64,000 nt of DNA from CATQHQ01 sp965243805 (GTDB taxonomy: Bacteria > Gemmatimonadota > Gemmatimonadetes > Longimicrobiales > Gaopeijiaceae), in the NCBI GenBank assembly GCA_965243805.1, contig OZ251577.1, forward strand, positions 3,596,001-3,660,000, read 5' to 3'. This document shows, piece after piece, positions 50,201 to 56,214 of this stretch. The notes under the pieces were generated by a model. That model ran no database searches and was not told the DNA's origin. It saw nothing but the letters and a program-made list of their open reading frames with translations. Positions within the stretch are counted from its first letter, which is position 1; every line of letters starts with the position of its first letter. The position numbers and the translations under genes were made by a program.

Positions 50201-50765
50201 CTGGATCGGCGACTACCACTTCGCCAGAGCGTTCCGGTGGCGGATGCACCACGAAGCGGGAGTCGCTGCCTTCCAGGGGCCGCCCACCCGGGTTCTGCTG
50301 GTATGGGGTGGCGTGGACGCGGACGGCCAGCCGTTCCTGAATCCGTCGTTCGTCGTGGACGACGCCCGGGCGTCGCTGCCGGACGGGGCGGGCGAGTGGC
50401 GGATCGTGGGCGAGGCCGAAGACGGCCGCGCGCTGTTCGACCGTTCGTTCGAGATGAAGGAGATGACGGACGCCGGGGGCCGGCAGTCGTTCGTGTTCGC
50501 GTTGCCGACCGAGGCCAGCTGGGCGGATGCCCTGGCGCGGATCGTGCTGGCGGGCCCAGGAGGCACGGCCGAGCTGGACGCCGAAAGCGGCCCGTCGGCG
50601 GCGTTGCTGCTCGATCCGAGCACGGGCCGTGTGCGCGGCATACTGCGGGACTGGCCCGACCCTGGGGCGGCGCAAGCGGATGCCGCCGTGCGCTCGATGC
50701 CAGAGCCTGGCCTGGAAGTCCAAGTGAGCCGCGGCATCCCCGCGCCGGACGCTTGGCGGCGGTAG
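47283..50765 (+). CDS. Lipoprotein with plant-like leucine-rich repeats and a zinc-metalloprotease domain
   Basis: A 1160-aa secreted protein. The signal LFLLGMAATIAAGC is a lipobox (lipidated Cys19). Residues 45-660 contain three LRR blocks. Each begins with a cap of the ALYEATDGPNWT / WHGV type, followed by 24-residue LTGEIPPELGNLASLQxLxL repeats, the plant/bacterial eukaryote-like class. The C-terminal half has HEFGHSLYLWH (HExxHxxxxxH, about residues 917-927) and DLMSYC (possible Met-turn, about 963-968), as in metzincin-type proteases. It probably acts at the cell surface, binding and cleaving proteins. A purine-rich AAGGAAGG ribosome site precedes ATG 47283. It may be island cargo rather than part of the ATPase system. 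Confidence 0.82.
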   Translation: MNRRTLFLLGMAATIAAGCNDDVTEPSPGVPTEVEVPAGTTDVAADKAVLTALYEATDGPNWTRSEGWLTEAPLVDWHGVTTDEDGRVAQLDLSDNELTGELPAELGNLASLLSLSLWGNDVTGEIPPELGNLASLEWLDLYDNDMTGEIPPELSNLANLVTLSLWENDLSGQIPAELGDLASLQSLYLGSNGLTGEIPPELGDLANLLELGLSGNELTGEVPAELGDLASLQVLELHYNRLTGALPERLADLTNLQSMYWTSGYSGLCAPGTRKFMDFVEAIEYDGPFCHETDDAALVSLYNAVGGSSWSSSDGWLDRGPLSDWHGVETDSVGRVTVLDLSENGLSGDLPGVLWSLKALRELRIDGNSELGGRLVLGMTGLSLRTLRYDGTSVCAPDAPSFRSWLQSIASHMGNGVECPPQTDRDILGTLYHSTGGPHWIDKDNWLTELPLADWYGVEEDDEGRVTALDLHYNALRGEIPPELGDLASLKQFVAWSNDLTGEIPPELGSLASLQTLYLSGNGLTGEIPPELGNLGNLDSLYLGYNSLTGEIPPELGNIASLQALGLSNNDLTGELPAELGGLASLQRLYLSSNDLTGEVPPELGDLASLQELILANNAGISGTLPAEWTSLHMTDLQLGGTGLCAPSDDAFQSWLRSIPRRRVPVCVERAEGEARAAAYVVQAVQSFAFPVPLVAGRPGLLRVFASAPEAGDARVPAARATFYQRDGLERTIEVPSGNGALEADLQEGSLDASANVEVPGDVLRPGVEMVVEVDPAGALDPGLAVPTRIPATGRTALEVYELPPFDVTVVPFLWETEPDSSILDMTRGMTPDDSLFEATRMLLPVGAMSVTVHEPVWSSSNSAFDLLSETEAIRRLENGGGYWMGTLLDADGAAGVAFVPGQSQFSVLRPGVIAHEFGHSLYLWHAPCGGAGGPDPAFPNRSGRVGAWGWDRRSGTLVPPRRRDLMSYCAPAWIGDYHFARAFRWRMHHEAGVAAFQGPPTRVLLVWGGVDADGQPFLNPSFVVDDARASLPDGAGEWRIVGEAEDGRALFDRSFEMKEMTDAGGRQSFVFALPTEASWADALARIVLAGPGGTAELDAESGPSAALLLDPSTGRVRGILRDWPDPGAAQADAAVRSMPEPGLEVQVSRGIPAPDAWRR

Positions 50766-50812
50766 CGCCTGTCCGCGCTTCGGCCAAGCACTAGCTCTTC
50801 ACGATCGCTCCG

Positions 50813-51217
50813 TCACTGCGGCTCCGGGCCGTCCTCCGGCTCCGGGCCCTCCTCCGGCTCCGGGCCCTCCTCCGGCTCGTCACTAGCGGTGTAGGTGCCA
50901 GGGGGCTCCTGGACCACGAGCCGCTGCGGCACCGATCGCTCGTCAAGCTTGGCGCCGAGGACGCTCACGGCCGTCTTGACCCCGCCGATCTCCGCGACGA
51001 GTGCCTGGTGGTCGGCGCGAGCCCGATCTTCGACACGGTCGATGCGTTGCCGGACCCGGTCGATGCGTTGCCCGAGGGCTTGGTGCCCCTCTTTCGTGCG
51101 CTTCTCGAGCCGATCAATGCGCCTTCCGATGTCGGCCCGGAGAGCCAGGACGATCCCGATGGCAGAGCCGATCACAGATACGATTGTCAAGAAAGCGTCG
51201 CTGGCGAGGAAGTCCAT
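50813..51217 (-). CDS. Small membrane coiled-coil protein, copy 2
   Basis: The 134-aa paralogue of the 35434-35781 protein: MDFLASDAFLTIVSVIGSAI membrane start, RRIDRLEKRTKEGHQALGQR coiled coil, and an acidic tail. Relative to copy 1 it has a seven-residue insertion in the coil (an extra VRQRIDR) and two extra six-residue units in the tail (EEGPEP twice before EDGPEPQ). It is divergent from the second NERD-kinase. Function is unknown; partnership with the kinase is inferred from the conserved pairing. Confidence 0.75.
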   Translation of the reverse strand: MDFLASDAFLTIVSVIGSAIGIVLALRADIGRRIDRLEKRTKEGHQALGQRIDRVRQRIDRVEDRARADHQALVAEIGGVKTAVSVLGAKLDERSVPQRLVVQEPPGTYTASDEPEEGPEPEEGPEPEDGPEPQ

Positions 51218-51523
51218 TCCGTCCTGTCCTTTCTGGGGCTAGGCCAGTGCATCCCATCCCTGCCCGGTGCGTTCCGTCCCCAAAGCGTCCCCCCGCCGGC
51301 CACGGGGCCTGGGCTCAGTGGTGGCCGACAGGGTAATGGGCCTGTCAAGCCCCTTGACGATCTGCCTTGCTGGCGCAGGCGACGCCCCTCGCGTTACGAT
51401 GGCGGCAACCCCCGGAGCGTGCTTCCCGGCGCGTCTGACCACTTCCCCCAGGACCGCCGTAGCGATGAGACCAGGGCGGAATAGACCAGCAAGATCAACG
51501 GCGAACGCGAATAGAGGGCGCCC
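51218..51523. promoter_or_regulatory. Divergent intergenic region with conserved TTACGATGG element, copy 2
   Basis: The counterpart of 35782-36133, with TACGAT at 51395-51400 and a conserved stretch up to the kinase GTG. Conservation in a non-coding gap between two diverged paralogous pairs argues for regulatory function. Confidence 0.5.
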
Positions 51524-54193
51524 GTGAGAGTCGTCCCAGTCCCGTGCGGACCTGCCGTCAACGAGAGCGAGCGCATGGCTCTGGAGAAGGTCAAGACTGG
51601 CCTGATCTCCCTGCCGGGCGACGACCGGTGGTACATCTTGAGCAACCTGATGTTCTCGGTGACCCACCAGTTTCAGTCTGACGAGATCGACTTGGTGGCG
51701 GTGGGGCCGCCGGGCGTGCGCGTGGTCGAAGTCAAGCACTGGAGCGACGCCCACACCAAGTGGGCCGGTCGAGAGGCCGACAAGCTCACGCTAAAGGCAC
51801 GCAAGGTCGGCGGCACGTTGCGCCGTCTGGTGAAGAATCTGCCCCGCGTGGACGGCGCAGTCCTCCTTACCCGTCCCTCATTCGAGGTCAACCGGCTGGT
51901 GAGTCATGGGAAGGTTCGGGGAGTCGAGTTCCATCCGCTGAAGGAGTGGCGGCGCGTGATCCGGCCGGACGAGCCGACGGTCCTCTCGCCCCAGCAAGTG
52001 GAGCGGCTGGCCAGGCGGCTCGCACTCAGGAGATCGGCCGTGCAGGTGAGCGGCGACCTGCCTCTCCGGCGGCTGGCGGGCTACGTGAACCTTGAACTTC
52101 AGACGGAACCGGACGAATCCTTCCACCGGATATACAAGGGCGTCCACTCGTCGCGGAAGGACCGGGTGTTCCTGCACCTGTACGACCTCTCCGTGCCCGG
52201 CGTGGGTAGCGCGGAGCGGACAGCCCGACGCGAGCACGACGCGCTTCACCACCAGCTGTCGCGCTTTCGGTGGGCACCCCGCATTCTGGACTCCTTCCAG
52301 GATGCGCCCGGATACGCGGACGAGATGAAGTTCTTCACCGTGGTGGACCCGGCCGTGCCCAGCATCAAGGAGCGGGCTGCCGACCCCGACTGGGGGCTGC
52401 TCGACCGACTGGCGTTCGCAGGGCGCACGATCCGGGCGGTCAAGGAGCTTCACGGCGCCACCACCGACGGGCTGGGGCTGGTGCACCGAAACCTCTCGCC
52501 GCGGACGATCCTGGTGAAGCACGACAACACGCCCGTGCTGACCGGCTTCGAGCATGTCGGCACGCCAGCGGCCCACAGCGCGAGTCTCGCGGGGTACTCG
52601 GCAGGGGAGGACGACTCGGCCATCGCCCCAGAGGTGCGGAAGTACGGGCTTGCCGCGGCCGACCAGCGCTCTGACGTGTACTCGCTGTGCGCGTCGCTAG
52701 CCATCCTGTTCGCAGAGTACGACAGCAGCGACGGCTGGCAGGTCCCCGACGCCAAGGAAGCCCTGGCGGGGGGAATGACGGACGCTGCGGCACGCCCGTC
52801 GCCGACGGAGCTCAAAGAGAAGTTTGCGGCACTGCTGGGGCGGGAGGCACCGCAGGCCAAAGTTCCACCTCCCCGGTTCTGGACCGAGGACCAGGAAGTG
52901 CGCTTCCAGAACGGCTTGTACCGGGTGGTCGCCCGCCTCGGGTCGGGAGGCGTGGGAACGACGTTCAAGGTGATCGAGCTGGACCGTGCGACGAAGCGGG
53001 AAGTGGGCACCTTCGTGGGCAAGGTGGTGGGCGACGAGGAGACGGGGAAGCATGTGCGCTTGGCCTACAAGCGCGCTCGGCAGTCAGTGAGCCAGCATCC
53101 GGGCCTCTCGACCGTCCTCCAGGTCGCCGAGGAGTGGCGCGAGAACGAGTTCGTGGCGCTCTTGGCGTGGATCGAGGGCGCCGCGCTGGCCGACTACGCC
53201 GGCGTGGCGCCGCTACTGGCGGAGGACCACGACCAGGAGCCGGAGGAGCTGGTCATGGACTGGCTGCGCCAAGCGTGCGAGTCGCTGGATGTGCTCCACC
53301 GCCACGGGCTCGTGCATGGCGACGTGAGCCCCGGCAACATCCTGGTGTCCGGCGACGGTCGTTCAAGCGGCTCCGGTGCTGGGACGGAACGGCTGGTGCT
53401 CACCGACTACGACTTCATCACACCCATCGGGGAAGCCCCGGTGGCACCGGGCGCCATCCTCTACGGCTCTCCAAGCCGCGTCTGCAACGGAGAGGCCCGA
53501 CCGTCCGACGACCTCTACTCGCTGGCCGCCACCTTCTTCCAGGTGCTGTTCAATCAGAAGCCCTTCGTGCACGACAAGCACCAGCAGAAGGAGCGCGGAC
53601 TGAACTGGGAGCACGGAGACCGGGCCGCGTATCCGAGAGTGGCGGCCTTCCTGGATCAAGCGACCGCACCCGATGCCGAGAGCCGTTTCGCGTCGGTCGG
53701 CGATGCTCTGGAAGCACTGGGGGCGGCGGTACAGGTGGAGGTGGCTGCACCAGTGGAGCCACGTCCATCTGCTGAACTACACGGACACATCAAGCGCGAG
53801 AAGCAGAAGATTACGATACCCGTCCCGATGGAGCATCGGCCCACGCTGAACCGTTCACGGCGTCGTGAACTCGGCGAGGCCGTGGCGTTCTGGACCAACG
53901 AGATATTGGAGCGCAAGCCCGCACACCTCGTCCAGCCCTTCCACGACTTCCTGGTGGCCAAGCGGCCTGCGGATCCCCGATCAGGCTGGCTGATGCTGGA
54001 CGGGACGGGTTGGCTGGATCGCGTGCGGCGGATCAAGTCCTGGGCGGGTGCTGTGCAGTCCTGCAACGACTGGGACCTGGACACGCACTTCCACGAGTGG
54101 GTCCTGCGCCTCTATCTGGACCCGACAAGCGCGCTCGATGACCTGGACACGCCGACCGAGGACCCGAGCGTCAACCCGCGAGCCTGGCGTTGA
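51524..54193 (+). CDS. NERD-pseudokinase-kinase protein with a C-terminal MKHEK-type domain
   Basis: An 889-aa paralogue of the first 735 residues of the 36134 protein. NERD residues Asp56, Glu69 and Lys71 are kept. The first kinase-like domain again has HRN; the second keeps the GSGGVG loop, Lys500, HGDVSPGN and DYD. Instead of the ATPase half it has residues 757-885, a domain shared with the two following genes (ITIPVPMEHRPTLN, ILERKPAHLV, DLDTHFHEWVLRLYL). Just before it, 53767-53786 repeats 20 bases from the end of the HerA-like gene out of frame, as expected if a downstream operon was deleted. The 3' end overlaps the convergent hicB-like gene by 23 bases. Confidence 0.85.
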   Translation: MRVVPVPCGPAVNESERMALEKVKTGLISLPGDDRWYILSNLMFSVTHQFQSDEIDLVAVGPPGVRVVEVKHWSDAHTKWAGREADKLTLKARKVGGTLRRLVKNLPRVDGAVLLTRPSFEVNRLVSHGKVRGVEFHPLKEWRRVIRPDEPTVLSPQQVERLARRLALRRSAVQVSGDLPLRRLAGYVNLELQTEPDESFHRIYKGVHSSRKDRVFLHLYDLSVPGVGSAERTARREHDALHHQLSRFRWAPRILDSFQDAPGYADEMKFFTVVDPAVPSIKERAADPDWGLLDRLAFAGRTIRAVKELHGATTDGLGLVHRNLSPRTILVKHDNTPVLTGFEHVGTPAAHSASLAGYSAGEDDSAIAPEVRKYGLAAADQRSDVYSLCASLAILFAEYDSSDGWQVPDAKEALAGGMTDAAARPSPTELKEKFAALLGREAPQAKVPPPRFWTEDQEVRFQNGLYRVVARLGSGGVGTTFKVIELDRATKREVGTFVGKVVGDEETGKHVRLAYKRARQSVSQHPGLSTVLQVAEEWRENEFVALLAWIEGAALADYAGVAPLLAEDHDQEPEELVMDWLRQACESLDVLHRHGLVHGDVSPGNILVSGDGRSSGSGAGTERLVLTDYDFITPIGEAPVAPGAILYGSPSRVCNGEARPSDDLYSLAATFFQVLFNQKPFVHDKHQQKERGLNWEHGDRAAYPRVAAFLDQATAPDAESRFASVGDALEALGAAVQVEVAAPVEPRPSAELHGHIKREKQKITIPVPMEHRPTLNRSRRRELGEAVAFWTNEILERKPAHLVQPFHDFLVAKRPADPRSGWLMLDGTGWLDRVRRIKSWAGAVQSCNDWDLDTHFHEWVLRLYLDPTSALDDLDTPTEDPSVNPRAWR
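53767..53786 (+). other. 20-base remnant of the HerA-like gene 3' end (deletion scar)
   Basis: Identical to 47184-47203, with further partial matches on both sides (CCAxGTCx before, CxC after). Here it is read in another frame (SAELHG). It sits exactly between the kinase-homologous part and the MKHEK domain. Confidence 0.8.
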
Positions 54194-54491
54194 CCAAGCG
54201 ATTGAGACTGACGCCCTCTTCCGCGGCTTCGACCGCGAGTCTCCGGTGCGTCTCGGGAGCCATGCGCACCATGAACTTTCCGCTGTAGGTGCGGTCGGCA
54301 AGAGGCTTGGGTGCCTGCTCGCCCTCCCGGCGCATGTCGGCGAGGACCTCGCGAACGATTTCCTGTATTCCTGCTAGAGCCTGCTCCGGCGTGGACGCAA
54401 GCCAGCTCAAGGAGGGAAATTCGACGCACAGCCCGAGATGCTCCCGATCCTCCGGGGACCACGTGATGCGGTACGTGTAGCGATTCGTCAC
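54171..54491 (-). CDS. HicB-like antitoxin-family protein
   Basis: A 106-aa protein with the HicB fold at the N-terminus (YRITWSPEDREHLGLCVEFP, LSWLASTPEQALAGIQEIV) and a ribbon-helix-helix DNA-binding end (MAPETHRRLAVEAAEEGVSL). No HicA-type toxin frame is visible on either side, so it is an orphan regulator or a relic. The start is GTG 54491, with AAGGAG upstream. A 13-base palindrome at 54519-54531 lies in its promoter region and could be its operator. It is convergent with, and overlaps, the second NERD-kinase gene. Confidence 0.82.
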   Translation of the reverse strand: MTNRYTYRITWSPEDREHLGLCVEFPSLSWLASTPEQALAGIQEIVREVLADMRREGEQAPKPLADRTYSGKFMVRMAPETHRRLAVEAAEEGVSLNRLVNARLAG

Positions 54492-54518
54492 GTCGGTTTC
54501 GGCTCCTTCGATCGTCGT

Positions 54519-54550
54519 GTGTCCAGGACACTAGACTAGACTACTAGACT
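54519..54550. promoter_or_regulatory. Palindrome GTGTCCAGGACAC and CTAGA repeats upstream of the hicB-like gene
   Basis: GTGTCC-A-GGACAC (54519-54531) is followed by CTAGACTAGACTACTAGACT (54531-54550). A related half-site, TGGACACT, occurs at 54593-54600 before the next plus-strand gene. Autoregulation by the ribbon-helix-helix protein is plausible. Confidence 0.45.
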
Positions 54551-54648
54551 TCAACTCCGCCATCGGCAGCTGCCCGCCGCCCATGGTCCGTCTGGACACT
54601 GGGCTAGGCGAGACGAGTGCAGATCACCAACCCAGCACGGAGCAGCAC

Positions 54649-55296
54649 ATGAAGCACGAGAAGCAGGCTATCACGATCCCCGTCCCGATGGAGCATCGGC
54701 CCACGCTGAACAGTTCACGGCGCCGCGAACTCGAGGAAGCCGTGGTGCTCTGGAGGAACGAGATACTGGAGCGCAAGCCTGCGCATCTGATCCGATCGTT
54801 CCACAACTTCCTGGATGCATGGGTGCCCTCGGATGGCGGACCAGGCTGGCTGATGCTGGACGGGGCGGGCTGGATGAACCGCGTGCGGCAGATCAAGTCC
54901 TGGGCGGGCACTATGCATCCCTGCAACGACTGGGACCTGGACACGCATTTTCACGAGTGGGTCCTGAAGCTCTATCTATCTGGACGCCTCTCTGCCAGCG
55001 GCCCCGCGATGGTTGACCCGGAGGTCGTGGCGAAGTCGACCAACGCCTTCACGCCCTTGCACGCACTGATCGGGGCAGCCTTCGGTGCCTTCGCTGGCTG
55101 GGTCCTGGGATACTTCGTCGCAATCTCGCGGACCGGACAGGCAGGAGGGCTGGAGGAACTCGTGATCAACATCGCCCCGACCGCACCGGATACGATCCCG
55201 TTTGCCTTGCTGGGGGCCATCGTCGGCGTTGGCGTGACGTTCGTCTGGCGATTCTTCGCCGACGATGCCCGCCGGACGCGCACCACCAACGAGTAG
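54649..55296 (+). CDS. MKHEK-domain protein with C-terminal membrane segments
   Basis: A 215-aa protein. Residues 1-115 are the island-specific domain (MKHEKQAITIPVPMEHRP, ILERKPAHLI, DLDTHFHEWVLKLYL). The C-terminus adds two membrane helices: LIGAAFGAFAGWVLGYFVAI and FALLGAIVGVGVTFVWRFFA. I start at ATG 54649, because the paralogous gene starts with the same MKHEKQ. It is presumably a membrane-tethered version of the domain that is fused to the kinase next door. The function of the domain is unknown. Confidence 0.75.
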   Translation: MKHEKQAITIPVPMEHRPTLNSSRRRELEEAVVLWRNEILERKPAHLIRSFHNFLDAWVPSDGGPGWLMLDGAGWMNRVRQIKSWAGTMHPCNDWDLDTHFHEWVLKLYLSGRLSASGPAMVDPEVVAKSTNAFTPLHALIGAAFGAFAGWVLGYFVAISRTGQAGGLEELVINIAPTAPDTIPFALLGAIVGVGVTFVWRFFADDARRTRTTNE

Positions 55297-55316
55297 TAGT
55301 CAGAAAGGAGCAGTCC

Positions 55317-55667
55317 ATGAAGCACGAGAAGCAGCGCATCACGATACCAGTCCCGATGGAGCATCGGCCCGCGCTGACCACTTCACGGCGCCGCGAACTC
55401 CGAAAGGCCGTGGTGGCAGAAGCGAACCATATACTGGAGCGCAAGCCAGCGCATCTGGTCCGATCGTTCCACAACTTCCTGGCTGCATGGACGCCATCGG
55501 ATGGCCGGGAAGGCTGGTTACGGCTGGACGCGACGGGCTGGAGGGGTCGCGTGCGACGGATCAAGTCGTGGGCAGGTGCTGAACAGCCCTGCGACGACTG
55601 GGACCTGGATACTCATTTCCACGAGTGGGTCCTGAAGCTCTATCTGGACACGACAAGCCCACTCTAG
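55317..55667 (+). CDS. Stand-alone MKHEK-domain protein
   Basis: A 116-aa protein consisting only of the shared domain (MKHEKQRITIPVPMEH, ILERKPAHLVRSFHNFL, GRVRRIKSWAG, DWDLDTHFHEWVLKLYL). It begins 20 bases after the membrane version, with AAAGGAG upstream of ATG 55317. The conserved residues across the three copies (PVPMEHRP, RRREL, ILERKPAHL, GWLxLDxxGW, DLDTHFHEW) define the family. No enzymatic motif is obvious; His and Asp clustering in DTHFHEW could bind metal. Confidence 0.78.
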   Translation: MKHEKQRITIPVPMEHRPALTTSRRRELRKAVVAEANHILERKPAHLVRSFHNFLAAWTPSDGREGWLRLDATGWRGRVRRIKSWAGAEQPCDDWDLDTHFHEWVLKLYLDTTSPL

Positions 55668-55683
55668 CTTCTCCGACCAACCC

Positions 55684-56130
55684 TCACCGCATCGACCCCT
55701 TCCGCACTAGCCGCTCGATCTCTTCGACCAGCGTGTCGGCATCGGAGCCCAGTCGGCGCTGGCCACCGCGAGAGGTTGGCTGCCCGTCGCTGCCGTACGG
55801 CATTGCGTCTTCCTCCATCTCCGTCCCTGATCCCAGAACAGGCGGCCGACCGGGCTCGACCTGCTCCTCCATCTCCCGCAGGCCCTTCAGGCTGTGGAGT
55901 CGCAGCCACCCGTCGAAGCGTCGGCTCCAGCGCACGACGGTGTAGAACCGCCGAGGCCGCCGCCCGCGCCCCGAGAAGAGGTCGATGACCAGCGCGATCA
56001 GCGACAGATTCATGGCCAGGAAGTCCCTCGCCCCTTCCAGCCCCAGCTTCACCTGAAAGACGATGAAGTCGCGGATCGTCACGCCCTGGGTGGCGACCAC
56101 CACCGGCTTCGGCTTGCGGGATTTGTTCAT
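55684..56130 (-). CDS. Hypothetical protein with one membrane segment
   Basis: A 148-aa protein starting at ATG 56130 (MNKSRKPKPVVVATQGVTIR). A hydrophobic stretch (FLAMNLSLIALVIDLFSG) is followed by a basic region (RGRRPRRFYTVVRWSRRFDG) and an acidic, polar tail ending EEIERLVRKGSMR. I recognise no family. It is convergent with the island genes and divergent from the next gene, so it may mark the island's right-hand border, but nothing in the sequence proves this. Confidence 0.5.
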   Translation of the reverse strand: MNKSRKPKPVVVATQGVTIRDFIVFQVKLGLEGARDFLAMNLSLIALVIDLFSGRGRRPRRFYTVVRWSRRFDGWLRLHSLKGLREMEEQVEPGRPPVLGSGTEMEEDAMPYGSDGQPTSRGGQRRLGSDADTLVEEIERLVRKGSMR

Positions 56131-56214
56131 CGGCGGCAGTCTCGATCTCTGCGGGTTCAAGGTGCGACTCGCGGTCCCGCGCTGGAGCGTGGTCCCAACC
56201 GGCAATCTACGACA

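Larger units (their letters stand above)
50813..53720. repeat. Duplicated cassette, copy 2
   Basis: Homologous to 35434-38330 in the same arrangement. Identity is highest in the second kinase domain (264 identical bases) and falls in the linker before it. Homology stops where copy 1 enters its ATPase half. Confidence 0.95.
53792..55660 (+). repeat. Three tandem copies of a roughly 340-base coding module (MKHEK domain)
   Basis: Copies at 53792-54130, 54649-54990 and 55317-55660 share long identical stretches such as CCGATGGAGCATCGGCCC. They encode (K)HEKQxITIPVPMEHRP ... ILERKPAHL ... WDLDTHFHEWVLKLYL. Each copy has a different context: fused to a kinase, fused to a membrane domain, and alone. 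Confidence 0.93.

Noticed and set aside
36134..54193. Complete BREX (Pgl) system
   Set aside because: Only a PglW-like NERD-kinase is present; no PglX methyltransferase, PglZ phosphatase, BrxC/PglY or Lon-type gene is found in the window.
35386..55700. Integrase, transposase or IS ends in the island
   Set aside because: None was recognised on either strand; the duplicated cassettes are direct repeats of genes, not insertion sequences.
55894..56214. N-terminal extension of the 611-aa hypothetical protein back to 55894
   Set aside because: That part is opposite the minus-strand 148-aa gene and reads as charged, motif-free sequence; ATG 56215 begins a signal-like segment.
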